A DNA stretch of 64,000 nucleotides from positions 1 to 64,000 of the forward strand of contig JAUHYI010000002.1 in NCBI GenBank assembly GCA_030426385.1. The letters are read 5' to 3'. The position numbers and the translations under genes were made by a program. Position 1 is the first letter of the stretch. Each line of letters starts with the position of its first letter. Below are positions 54,176 to 63,356 of the stretch, piece by piece. Below the pieces are notes generated by a model. That model searched no databases. It was not told the origin of the DNA and saw only the letters and a list, made by a program, of their open reading frames with translations. Source of the stretch: Phycisphaerae bacterium (GTDB lineage Bacteria; Planctomycetota; Phycisphaerae; Phycisphaerales; Phycisphaeraceae).

Positions 54176-57100
54176 CGCGTGCCCCCTTCATAACGGATGC
54201 GCGGGTCAAGCCACAGCAATAGCAAGTCACTGATCAACGTGCCCAACACCCCGAGCATGCTTAGCACCATCAACATCGAACCGGCCAGATACATGTCCTG
54301 ACTAAACAATGCCGACAACAACAACGGCCCGACCGTTGGCAGCGCTAACACCATCGCCACGATCGCCCCACCGCTGACCAGTTGCGGGAACAGCCCGCCG
54401 ATGCCCGAGATGAACGGGTTGAGCGCCAGACGTACCGGGTACTTGAACAACAGCTTGGTCGGCCGAACCCCCTTGGCCATCGCCGTGGTCACGTATGGCT
54501 TACGCAATTCGTCGAGCAGGTTCGCTCGCATCACGCGGATCATGCCTGCCGTTCCGCCGATGCCCAGCACCACGATCGGAATCCACAGGTGCTGCAACAA
54601 GTCAATGAACTTACCCCAGCTCCATTCCGGCTGCGCGGCGTACTCCGGCGAGAACAAACCTTGCACCCCCGACACCGCCATCAACACCAACGCCAACAAA
54701 AACGCCGGGATACACATGCCCACAAACCCCACCAACGTCAGAATGTAATCGCTCACCGAATACTGCCGCACCGCCGAGTAGATCCCGATTGGAATCGCCG
54801 TCAACCATGTGAAAATGATCGTGCCCAATGAGATACTGAAAGTCAGCATCATCCGATCGCCGACGATGTCGTTCACCGGTTGGCCGGTCTCCATCGATCG
54901 GCCCATGTGACCTTGCAAAAGCCCCATGTCCGCCTGCTCGAACGTCATGAACCACAGCAGTCCCATCCACCGCGCATACTGTTTCCACAACGGGTCTTCA
55001 TAATGGAAGACCAACTTGAGGTCTTCGATCATCTGCAATGCACCCTGGTCGCCTGCCTCCTGAAGCTGAACAATGCGCGAGGTCAGGTAGTCGCCCGGCG
55101 GCAACTGGATGATGCAGAAGATGACCACCGAAATAATCAGCAACGTCGGGATCAGGATCAGCAACCGTCGGCCGATGAACGGATGGCGCACAATAATCAA
55201 CGTGGCTACCAACAATCCCACCAGGATCACCGTGACGCGAATCAACATTCCCAAACGCCCCCCCCCACGCCCCCCTCCCACGTGCCCCACCACGTGCCCC
55301 ACACCCCCCACAGCCCCCCCAACCCCCTCAGTCGCTTCCTCGGAAATCGCACTGGGATTCCCGCCTGGCATCGTGCTCGCTTGCACCAACCCGCGACGCA
55401 CCTCGGCGATCGCGCCGGGTGAATCCTGCGGGTCCTCAAAATAATACGTCTCAATCCCTGCGTTCGCGGGCGTCATGAACAGTGCCCCGTACAACGCATT
55501 GTGCGGCACGTTGTGGAGCCCTTTGTTCACCACCACCGGCTGCGGCGGCGGAGTCGCCAGACTAATCGTCCAGGTGTTCTCAGCGGCGATGTCCATCACA
55601 CGCGACATCAACGCCCGCTGCGCGTCAAACGTCGGAGCCTGTAATGCTTGTTCGTAACGCTCGATCGCTTCGTAAAACGGGTGGTCCTTCGGCACCGGGA
55701 TCGCCCCGGGAATTTGGGTGGTATCCAGGTTGTAATAGCCGCCCAACATGCGCCAACGCCCCCAGCCCACGGCATAAAACGACTCGACGCTCTCAGGGAT
55801 GAAATACCGCGCCTGGAGCATCGGCATGTGATCGCTTTCGCCGGTCCAGACGTTGAAGTCAAACGTGCGCCCTTCCTTCTCGGTGTAAAATAACGGTCGG
55901 CTACGCTCCCGCACAATCGTCCGCACACCAACCTCAGCCCAGTCGTCGATCACGAACTGTGCCGGGCCCACGCCGGTGAAACTGGTGACGTCCAGAAAAA
56001 ACGTCATCCGCTCGCCGTTGGGAAATGTGCGGAACCCTTCGAGGTCACGCTGCGTGAGTCCGATCTCGTCCAGCATCGCATTGGCTCGCGCAGGATCATA
56101 ATCCGTAAACGATTTAAGCAAACGCTCGTGATAGAACGGCGACTCTTTGCCCGGAGCCACCTGGGCAGGCTCACCCATGCCGTGGAAGTCGGCGTCAATA
56201 ATTTGTTGGCGATTGATCGCCAGTGACAACGCTTGCCGAAAACGCTTTTCGCCCAGCAGTTTTGCTTTCCACTGGGTCGACGGGTCGGCTGGATCGATGC
56301 GGCGGTTGAGGTTGGGATTGATCACGTAGACCGAACGCGAAGAGGGATACCAGTGATAAACCTCCGTGCCCGCCGACTCACGACGGGACATCAATTCAGT
56401 GTACTGTTCGAAACGAATGTGGCGGGCTTGCATGGACACCCCGCCGTTCGCCGCAGTCAAACCCAGCATCGATTCAGACTGCACGTCGAACTGCACGCGG
56501 TCGATGTAAGGCAATTGATTACCTTGTGAATCGACCACGTAGTAGTACGGATTGCGAACGAACACCTGCGGCGGATTGGATTTGTAAGTGCGGTAAACCC
56601 AAGGCCACAACCGCGGGTGCTGGGGGTTGGTGAATTGTTTGACGTGGGTGTATAGAGCTGAGCGACTGGGGACCTGAAAATCCCTCATCGCCTGGGCGCA
56701 CACGGCCTCGTCGCCGATCGCCGGGTCGGGGTGAAACTTACGCAAGTAATGCTCTGGTGCCTCGAGCGGTGCCAGCGCTTTGGCCAGTCGTTCGGGGAAT
56801 AGCGGATGGGGAAAGTCGAAGACGAAACGGACGGCGTATTGATCAACGCGCTCGACCTTGCCAAACGAAGCACCAGACCGCATCCAACCCGGCGGGCTTC
56901 GGGCCAAAACCTCATTGTTGGCCTCGCACTCCCACCAATACATAATGTCGTCGGCATCGAATGCTTCGCCATCAGACCACTTCATGCCCGGACGCAACGT
57001 GATCGTCCAGACCCGATGGTTGTCAGACGGCTCGACCGACTTGGCAATGTGCGGCTCCACCGGATAACCCAGCGGCGACCAACGCGTCAACGTGGCCCCG

Positions 57101-57498
57101 GCCAGACGCCAACTGATCACGCTCACATCCGACGGCGAATTGGCGACACGCAGCCACGTCCCTCCGTAGGTCCCGATGCCCTCGAGTCCTTCCATCACAA
57201 CCGGATCGGCGGGCAGACGATCCGCCAACACTGGCAACAACCCTTCCGATTCCAACGCCTTTAAAATCGGCGACTGGCCCGTTGGCTTGACCCGGATGCT
57301 CCTGTGAAATGTGGGCGATTGGTTCTGCGTAAAAAATACATCCCGCGCAGCATGCGAAGCTTGCAATTCCTGATCTGTGTAAACCGTCTGCCCAGCATCC
57401 TGACTCGGTAACACCAGCCATACAATAATCCACAGCAACACCGCGCAGCCCATCGCAGTCGCGCACAACATCGCCAGCTTGTGAAGTAAAAATTTCAT
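54172..57498 (-). CDS. fusion: peptide-binding protein (SBP family 5) plus OppB-type permease
   Basis: 1108 residues in one uninterrupted frame. An N-terminal membrane anchor (LCATAMGCAVLLWIIVWLVL) is followed by a family 5 solute-binding domain (about 100-700; ITLRPGMKWSDGEAFDADDI and KRFRQALSLAINRQQI are diagnostic). A Gly/His/Val-rich linker (about 713-750; GGAVGGVGHVVGHVGGGRGG) comes next, then a return membrane helix (VILVGLLVATLIIV) and a full OppB permease (about 770-1108; IPTLLIISVVIF, MGRSMETGQPV, VTTAMAKGVRPTKLLFKYPV coupling loop, C-terminal LLLLWLDPRI). Topology is consistent: anchor out, binding domain in the periplasm, return helix in, permease N-terminus inside. In most bacteria these are two genes. 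The binding domain would be tethered to its own channel. First gene of the operon. Confidence 0.9.
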   Translation of the reverse strand: MKFLLHKLAMLCATAMGCAVLLWIIVWLVLPSQDAGQTVYTDQELQASHAARDVFFTQNQSPTFHRSIRVKPTGQSPILKALESEGLLPVLADRLPADPVVMEGLEGIGTYGGTWLRVANSPSDVSVISWRLAGATLTRWSPLGYPVEPHIAKSVEPSDNHRVWTITLRPGMKWSDGEAFDADDIMYWWECEANNEVLARSPPGWMRSGASFGKVERVDQYAVRFVFDFPHPLFPERLAKALAPLEAPEHYLRKFHPDPAIGDEAVCAQAMRDFQVPSRSALYTHVKQFTNPQHPRLWPWVYRTYKSNPPQVFVRNPYYYVVDSQGNQLPYIDRVQFDVQSESMLGLTAANGGVSMQARHIRFEQYTELMSRRESAGTEVYHWYPSSRSVYVINPNLNRRIDPADPSTQWKAKLLGEKRFRQALSLAINRQQIIDADFHGMGEPAQVAPGKESPFYHERLLKSFTDYDPARANAMLDEIGLTQRDLEGFRTFPNGERMTFFLDVTSFTGVGPAQFVIDDWAEVGVRTIVRERSRPLFYTEKEGRTFDFNVWTGESDHMPMLQARYFIPESVESFYAVGWGRWRMLGGYYNLDTTQIPGAIPVPKDHPFYEAIERYEQALQAPTFDAQRALMSRVMDIAAENTWTISLATPPPQPVVVNKGLHNVPHNALYGALFMTPANAGIETYYFEDPQDSPGAIAEVRRGLVQASTMPGGNPSAISEEATEGVGGAVGGVGHVVGHVGGGRGGGRLGMLIRVTVILVGLLVATLIIVRHPFIGRRLLILIPTLLIISVVIFCIIQLPPGDYLTSRIVQLQEAGDQGALQMIEDLKLVFHYEDPLWKQYARWMGLLWFMTFEQADMGLLQGHMGRSMETGQPVNDIVGDRMMLTFSISLGTIIFTWLTAIPIGIYSAVRQYSVSDYILTLVGFVGMCIPAFLLALVLMAVSGVQGLFSPEYAAQPEWSWGKFIDLLQHLWIPIVVLGIGGTAGMIRVMRANLLDELRKPYVTTAMAKGVRPTKLLFKYPVRLALNPFISGIGGLFPQLVSGGAIVAMVLALPTVGPLLLSALFSQDMYLAGSMLMVLSMLGVLGTLISDLLLLWLDPRIRYEGGTR

Positions 57499-57714
57499 AA
57501 GCTTTCAATCATTCTTCAATCACAGGCCCGCCCAGCCCATCACAATCGTCACCTGAATAGTCGAGATACCGTAACGGAAAACAAAACGGGAATCGTAAAT
57601 TCGCATCAATCATTGCCAGCCATTATCTCCAATTCCAACAAGCCCCCCACCTGATCCCTGCGACATCTTTTTATGCGGGTCTTTGATCCCCCAAACTGTG
57701 GTTGCTCGATCTAT
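57499..57714. other. upstream region of the transporter operon
   Basis: 216 bp between the leftward transporter operon and the end of the BNR_4 gene. It should carry the operon promoter; no clear hexamer pair was assigned. Confidence 0.4.
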
Positions 57715-59097
57715 TCAAAGCTGCCCCCACATAACCTTGTTCGATAAAATATCGTGGCCACTTTTGCCTGAAATTCCCGCGGTGTAAATAACACCTGGGC
57801 GATCGGATACCGTGTTGTGCCCCGTGGGTCGTTCGATATTGGGCAACCAATGCGGGGTGCTGGCGTCTGGTGTACTTAGGAGTCGGCCGGTAAAAGATTC
57901 ACCAGCGTTGTCGGATTCGAAGCAGACAATTTCGTTAGATGTGCCCGCCCATGATTCTGCATGCTTATTGCCCGCATACGACGTGACAGCCGCGATGAGT
58001 TTGCCTGAACGGGTAGAGGTCAATCCGCCAGAAAACGTAAGGTTATGACCCGCGACATCCGGGGGCAGATAATCGCTCAGAGGGGTGCGGCCCCAATTGC
58101 CCTTACCATCTGGAGTCGCGACAAAAGCCTCAGAGACACCGTTCGATTGTCGCACGGTATACAGAACGTGGGGCGAACCATTAGCGTCAACGGCTACGCC
58201 GCCACTAAGAAGCGTTGTACGTTTTTCGAGAAGAGTTCCGCCGCGCTCAATGATGTCAATTGTTTTCGCGGTGGCAGGCAATGCGATCGAGGTGCCATCA
58301 GAGCGACGCCAAGTTTTACCCGCGTCGTCGCTGGCCATGTAGCCAATGGTTTCTTCCCATGCCCCTTGCCTCTCGCGAATCCGAGTGACCAAGTGAAGTG
58401 TGCGGTGATCCGGCCCCCAAGTGAACTCGGCCTGGTAATGCGAATAGCCAACATGTTGCGCATGAATGATCGCAGCAGGACGACCCCACGCACCTCCACT
58501 GGGCTTGCGATAGAGATTCACATGCCAGGTCATATTCCAAGGCTCTTGCCCTTTGACCTGACGATCACCACGGCTTTCCCTCGCTAGCAGTAACAGTTCG
58601 TCATCAGGTGCGCACAGCAAGCACGGATACGTGCAGAGCGTGCCCACTTCTTTGACCGTCGTCCATGACGAAATATCGTTGGGACGTCGCGAGCGCTGAT
58701 ACTTGAATGGCTTATGGTGAGGGTAATAGACAACGTGTAAATAACCGCGACTATCGACAGCCAGAGCAGGCCCGCCATGGTTGTCCTGAGCTTCGCCGAG
58801 TGTCTTGGTGGCTGTCCACTTCCCTGAAGTATGGTCGAACGTGCGGATGCGCACCAAGAAACGGCTATCCGCCGAATCGAGCCACGCCACATGCGTGCGA
58901 TCGCCAACCGTAACGATTTTGTTGGATTCATTATAAGCGGTCGCTCGACCGCAACCGTACTCCGAAAGCAGCATCTGATCCAACCCGCTCGGCTCAATCA
59001 CAGTGTCACCTGCATAGACGTATCTCGTCAGCGGTGCTCCGATCACGGCAGCGGTAAAAACGAGAAATGAACGACGAGATAGTGGCACAGCAGACAT
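57715..59097 (-). CDS. Tat-exported BNR_4 beta-propeller protein, possible polysaccharide lyase
   Basis: About 460 residues from the ATG at 59097; GGAG upstream fixes this start over 59160. The N-terminus is a twin-arginine signal (PLSRRSFLVFTAAVIGAPL). The body is a seven-bladed-propeller type with BNR_4 features: DNHGGPALAVDSRGYLHVVY, PHHKPFKYQRS, HYQAEFTWGPDHRTLHLV, ASDDAGKTWRRSDG. BNR_4 propellers include ulvan lyases (PL24/PL25), which use His/Tyr/Arg chemistry, and other uncharacterised carbohydrate proteins. The NHGG and HH residues are compatible with lyase activity, but I cannot confirm it. Last gene of cluster B. Confidence 0.7.
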   Translation of the reverse strand: MSAVPLSRRSFLVFTAAVIGAPLTRYVYAGDTVIEPSGLDQMLLSEYGCGRATAYNESNKIVTVGDRTHVAWLDSADSRFLVRIRTFDHTSGKWTATKTLGEAQDNHGGPALAVDSRGYLHVVYYPHHKPFKYQRSRRPNDISSWTTVKEVGTLCTYPCLLCAPDDELLLLARESRGDRQVKGQEPWNMTWHVNLYRKPSGGAWGRPAAIIHAQHVGYSHYQAEFTWGPDHRTLHLVTRIRERQGAWEETIGYMASDDAGKTWRRSDGTSIALPATAKTIDIIERGGTLLEKRTTLLSGGVAVDANGSPHVLYTVRQSNGVSEAFVATPDGKGNWGRTPLSDYLPPDVAGHNLTFSGGLTSTRSGKLIAAVTSYAGNKHAESWAGTSNEIVCFESDNAGESFTGRLLSTPDASTPHWLPNIERPTGHNTVSDRPGVIYTAGISGKSGHDILSNKVMWGQL

Positions 59098-59435
59098 GGG
59101 ATGACTCCAATATTTATACGTTGATTCAGATCTGCCGTTAGCCAGCAATGACGGGCGCAAGCCTTAATAACCAGTTGGACTTGTAGCACATTACAACCTC
59201 GATCCAAGCCCAATGTTCATTTTGTTGACCATATTTAATATATTTCGTCAACATTGTTTCGATTGTATGGTGAGTATAGGGCCTGTCAAGCGGATCACAG
59301 AACATTTTGCCAGCTGCAAACTCAAAAAAATCACACAAAATCGCTTTGCCATTAGCCATAACTAGACTGCACGAACGCGGCGCGGTGCGGCCACAAATTA
59401 CGCAAAGCGATCCAGTCGTAGGCCACACGAAACCA
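59098..59435. other. 338-bp gap upstream of the BNR_4 gene
   Basis: Non-coding. It contains an inverted repeat at 59223-59253 and probably the BNR_4 promoter. The open minus frame 59138-59449 has no ribosome binding site or recognisable domain. Confidence 0.45.
59223..59253. promoter_or_regulatory. operator-like inverted repeat
   Basis: TGTTGAC, 17 AT-rich bp, GTCAACA. A perfect 7-bp inverted repeat upstream of the BNR_4 gene; the factor is unknown. Confidence 0.35.
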
Positions 59436-60923
59436 TTACTCCAAACCAATGTCGAACGGCGAGGCTGGCAGCCCTTCCGAATTGATTAGAAAAGCATCTG
59501 GAGAAGGCTCATACGCATAGCGTACGCGCACAGGTTTGATATCTGAATCCCAATGAATGCGCAATATATCCTGGCCATGTATATCAGCATTCGCAAAATA
59601 CGATTGCCCATCACTACCGACAATCACAAACTGGCCGAGATCACCATCACTTCGCGATGACTTCAACCCCTCCCCCACCCGATCAAATTGTATCTCTAAC
59701 ACATTCGCTAATTCCGCCACAAACTTAATCCCCACCACACGTGGGCCGCCGGGCACGATGTTCCTTTTGTATGAATCTGCAAGCGCCAACCGCGCGAGAC
59801 GCTCACCAACGGGTCTCTTCTCAGGAGGATGCACATCATCGGCTTGACCCACGTCAATCGTCACGGCCATATCCGTTCCCTTGACATGAAGAGAACGCTG
59901 CATTTCTCTAAAAGCCGGCCAATCCGGACGATTCATGTTTGGCAACTGCACAAAATAGACCGGCATGTTCGGACTTACAAAATTATCCCGAAGATCATCG
60001 ACCAGCCTCGGCAATAAATCTTCCCATACCTCAGACGAAGACGCATTGGATTCGCCTTGATACCATATTGCACCGCGAACCCGAATCCCTCGCATCGGGT
60101 GCGTCATACCATTATAGATACCACTAAGTCGATGCTGCGGTCGCCCCGCGCCAGTGACACCCGGCTTTTTACCAAGGCGTCCCTCCGCTTCCCAGTTGGC
60201 CAAGCGTGTTTTAAAAACACGCAACGCCGCCTCACGCGTTTCATTTAGCCCCGAGTAGTACGGACTATCCACCAGTCGCGCAGAGGAAACCCAAGCTTGA
60301 ATACTCGATCCGCCCCAGGACGCCTCTACCAAACCAATCGGCCTTCCTGTTTCACGGCGAAGTGCGTGGCCGAAGAAATACGCTACCGCAGAAAATTCTT
60401 CCACGCTTATATTGCTCGCCGTCTGCCAGCGAGCGGGAATATAATCCTGCGTTAAATCATCCGACACACGCGGGAGTTTCAACAGCCGTAGCTCTTGATC
60501 GTTCGCATTCTTTTGCACTTCAACGGCTTCTTTAGACTTTTTTACCGTCCATGCCATGTTTGACTGGCCCGCACACCACCAAATATCTCCTGCGATCACA
60601 TCATCAACTTCGATGGTACGACTACCAGTAATTCGCAACATATACGGCCCCACCTCTGACACCGCCGGAAACTCAACCACCCAACGCCCAGCATCATCAC
60701 AAGTAACCGTTTTTTTAAACCCTGCAAACGTCGCCACAACATCAGTGCCGGGCACATCCCATCCCCAAATAGTGACGGGCTGATCTGCCTGCACCATCAT
60801 ATGATCTGAAAACGGCGCCCCTAGCTTCAATTCAGCAAAGCTGAACGAAGATACCAACAACGTGACGAACCCCACGATAAAAAGAAATCCAGACTGACAA
60901 CTTGGCTCAAATTTTTTTACCAC
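59436..60923 (-). CDS. sialate O-acetylesterase-like esterase (SGNH hydrolase)
   Basis: 495 residues from GTG at 60923. A signal peptide (FLFIVGFVTLLVSSFSFAE) directs export. A beta-sandwich N-domain (MMVQADQPVTIWGWDVPG) precedes an SGNH/GDSL-like hydrolase: WWCAGQSNMAW carries the nucleophile Ser, WYQGESNA the block with Gly/Asn oxyanion residues, and DVHPPEK the Asp-His pair. Related enzymes remove O-acetyl groups from sialic acid, xylan or pectin-type glycans. In a carbohydrate cluster a polysaccharide de-acetylase role is more likely than sialic acid use. Spacing of about 340 bp to the BNR_4 gene suggests separate promoters or a long spacer. Confidence 0.88.
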   Translation of the reverse strand: MVKKFEPSCQSGFLFIVGFVTLLVSSFSFAELKLGAPFSDHMMVQADQPVTIWGWDVPGTDVVATFAGFKKTVTCDDAGRWVVEFPAVSEVGPYMLRITGSRTIEVDDVIAGDIWWCAGQSNMAWTVKKSKEAVEVQKNANDQELRLLKLPRVSDDLTQDYIPARWQTASNISVEEFSAVAYFFGHALRRETGRPIGLVEASWGGSSIQAWVSSARLVDSPYYSGLNETREAALRVFKTRLANWEAEGRLGKKPGVTGAGRPQHRLSGIYNGMTHPMRGIRVRGAIWYQGESNASSSEVWEDLLPRLVDDLRDNFVSPNMPVYFVQLPNMNRPDWPAFREMQRSLHVKGTDMAVTIDVGQADDVHPPEKRPVGERLARLALADSYKRNIVPGGPRVVGIKFVAELANVLEIQFDRVGEGLKSSRSDGDLGQFVIVGSDGQSYFANADIHGQDILRIHWDSDIKPVRVRYAYEPSPDAFLINSEGLPASPFDIGLE

Positions 60924-61031
60924 ATTACTATCTCATATATTTACAAGGTGTTTCCCTGGATATAAAACGACACCACCACGACGCCACCACCAACCAATTA
61001 GCTAGATACCTACTTATCTTAATCCACACGG

Positions 61032-62279
61032 TTAGTAGGTTGTAACAACTTCATTAACACGAGAATCACGATGCGGCGCCTCACCCGATATACCCGGAAT
61101 GGAAACAGGCTGAAAAGTTAGATTATTGGCAGCATCGCGTGCAGCGAGACACATGGCGGCACTGACAATTCCTGCCTCAAGGCCTGTAGAGGGATTAGGT
61201 CCGCCGCGCATCATTTCTATGAAATGCCCCGCCAGGACAAGGTCACCTCCGGCATGACCACCTTCTGCACAAACTTCAATTTCATCAACACGAGACTTCT
61301 GATGTTCGATCACTTTAATTTTCTCTGTGGTCCAATCAAAACTGAGTGTCGCAAGATGACCCGTGACAATTGCACCTCTTCGCCCAGCGCTACGACGGCT
61401 CACAAAATTCTGAGTGTAAGATAAATGCACGCCATTCTCATAGACCACCAAAGCTGATCCCGCATCCTGATTACGAATTTCACGACTAAAGCAACAAAGG
61501 TGATCCGTATCCTCTGCTTCCGGGACAGTCAACCCACCGCTATCACCACGCAGGGCGATGGCTTTATCACTTTCGATACATACATCACGGTCGGTGCACG
61601 CAGAGCATCGCAATTGATGCGGCTTACTCCCGCCGTATATACGCTGTGAAGTAACCGCGGACAACATCAATGGCCGAGCGTTAATTATATAATTCAAGTA
61701 ATCAAAATCGTGCGTGGTTTTCTGAAGCCAAAGACCACCAACTCGATCATAGTCCCGGTACCACTGGCTAAAATAGCATCCTCCATAGGGCACGTTATTC
61801 GTCGCCTGCACCTGGTTTATTCGGCCCAACCGGCCGCTCTTGACAATCTCGTGTACCGCCGAAAACAGTGGCGTCGCACGTAAGGGGAAAGACACCAGCA
61901 CTCTGCTTTCTTTTCCCTTAAACGCCATGGCCAAGCTATTTAACTGATTATGCGTAATCGCGACCGGTTTCTCTAAGAACAGAGGCAGTCCTGTCTCTGC
62001 AACCTTACAAGCAATCCGCGAGTGTTCACAACACGGCGTACCAATCATGATGCCTTCAAAATTTTCGGCACATGCAAGCAGCGCATCCTCATCATCAAAG
62101 TATTGACATTCATCAGAAACAATGTTGGCGTCACGCCCCCCCGAACGACAACGCGAACGTACCCCGCGCACGTCTGAATCTGCGATGGCCACGACCTGCA
62201 AATCAGGCCGCAGCGACTGCATTGTACGTATCACGCTCGCAGATCGCCGCCCAAATCCAATTACAGCCAATCTCAACAT
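61032..62279 (-). CDS. Gfo/Idh/MocA-family oxidoreductase
   Basis: 415 residues from the ATG at 62279 (MLRLAVIGFG), with AAAGGT upstream; 62342 is an open-frame alternative. Rossmann NAD(P) fold with VIGFGRRSASVI and the EKPVA motif (PLFLEKPVAITHNQL). The substrate domain holds HDFDYLNYIINARP with the usual catalytic His/Asp and a four-Cys-like segment CSACTDRDVCIESD found in members near carbohydrate genes. It probably oxidises or epimerises a sugar or glycoside in the cytoplasm. It lies between the prepilin-like gene and the esterase in cluster B. Confidence 0.88.
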   Translation of the reverse strand: MLRLAVIGFGRRSASVIRTMQSLRPDLQVVAIADSDVRGVRSRCRSGGRDANIVSDECQYFDDEDALLACAENFEGIMIGTPCCEHSRIACKVAETGLPLFLEKPVAITHNQLNSLAMAFKGKESRVLVSFPLRATPLFSAVHEIVKSGRLGRINQVQATNNVPYGGCYFSQWYRDYDRVGGLWLQKTTHDFDYLNYIINARPLMLSAVTSQRIYGGSKPHQLRCSACTDRDVCIESDKAIALRGDSGGLTVPEAEDTDHLCCFSREIRNQDAGSALVVYENGVHLSYTQNFVSRRSAGRRGAIVTGHLATLSFDWTTEKIKVIEHQKSRVDEIEVCAEGGHAGGDLVLAGHFIEMMRGGPNPSTGLEAGIVSAAMCLAARDAANNLTFQPVSIPGISGEAPHRDSRVNEVVTTY

Positions 62280-62502
62280 TTTCAAACCTTTGACACCACA
62301 TGAATTGACAAAACAGATTCTGACGCTTCGCCCTATCGCCAAGCAAACATAGTGCAGAACCGAAACAAACCATGTTTCATATTTCGCTACACTGCAAATG
62401 CACCAACGAATTCGATTTAATTACATACAAAACAGGAATGTGTCTACTGCGCCTTGGTTTTGCAATCGCAGTAATATCCGAACGATCGATGCGCACTGTG
62501 CA

Positions 62503-63258
62503 TCAATTCATTGTAAATGCATACTCGCTTGTTTCGATTTCTCTCTGCAAGACTTCATGCATCGCGGCATGCCCATCAGCAAATGCCAAACACCATACCA
62601 ATCTACTGGGGCCGTTAAAAAAAACGGCTGGCGGAATGGTCGGATTACCCCACGCACTTACATAAGCCCCAATCTCTGCAATGGTCACCATCTTGCTGGG
62701 GTTTTTTAAATCAACCAATCGAACCGCTAGAAATGCCTGCTCACCATTGGCATCTGTATACCCTGGAGATTCGGCAGTTAAACTATATATAGTCAGGCCA
62801 CGCGTTATCACCGGACGAATTGGAATCGGCGGATTGCCACTAGTCACCGTAATATGATTAGCAGCATACGAAGAACCCATTAGATTGTAGTAAGACGATT
62901 CTCCAATATCATTGGGCGCAAAAGCAACCGGCACATCGGCATCATCTGGAAGTTGACCTTCATGAAAATAAGTATTTAGCGGCCGATGACTTGGTACTAA
63001 CGCGCCGTTCGAACGAGCCTTCCCCAGCCATCCAAACTGTGTATTCCCGGTCTCCGGAGGCAAGTACGAATTATGATCCATGGCATACATTTGCACAGCA
63101 ATACCAATCTGTCGCAAGTTACTTAGACTGAGAGTTGATCTTGCCGTTCTACGCGCCGCCGACAATGCCGGCAAAAGAATGGCTACCAACAATGCGATGA
63201 TCGAAATAACTACCAACAATTCAATTAATGTAAAAGCATTCTTCCTACTTTGCCGCAT
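62503..63258 (-). CDS. prepilin-like (type II secretion pseudopilin) protein, cluster B
   Basis: 251 residues. Short basic leader MRQSRKNA, then [20 protein letters not shown] and a hydrophobic helix, followed by [19 protein letters not shown] and, near the C-terminus, [16 protein letters not shown]: the standard architecture of planctomycete DUF1559-type pseudopilins. The leader peptidase should cut before the Phe. AAAGGAT precedes the ATG. It follows the PEP-CTERM gene after 98 bp and heads towards the oxidoreductase, the same order as in cluster A. Confidence 0.9.
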   Translation of the reverse strand: MRQSRKNAFTLIELLVVISIIALLVAILLPALSAARRTARSTLSLSNLRQIGIAVQMYAMDHNSYLPPETGNTQFGWLGKARSNGALVPSHRPLNTYFHEGQLPDDADVPVAFAPNDIGESSYYNLMGSSYAANHITVTSGNPPIPIRPVITRGLTIYSLTAESPGYTDANGEQAFLAVRLVDLKNPSKMVTIAEIGAYVSAWGNPTIPPAVFFNGPSRLVWCLAFADGHAAMHEVLQREIETSEYAFTMN

Positions 63259-63356
63259 TACAATAGTATCCTTTTTACAAAAATTGTTGGATAATTTTCA
63301 GACAAGTCAGAGGCCGCTAAAAACAAAACACCGGCGAGGCCGTGCAGCGCCAGGAC

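Noticed and set aside
59138-59449. 103-codon minus-strand frame between the esterase and BNR_4 genes
   Set aside because: It overlaps the end of the esterase gene, has no start signal and no domain; the region looks regulatory.
62372-62709. Plus-strand frames opposite the cluster B prepilin gene
   Set aside because: The minus-strand prepilin frame has a clear family signature; these are its shadows.
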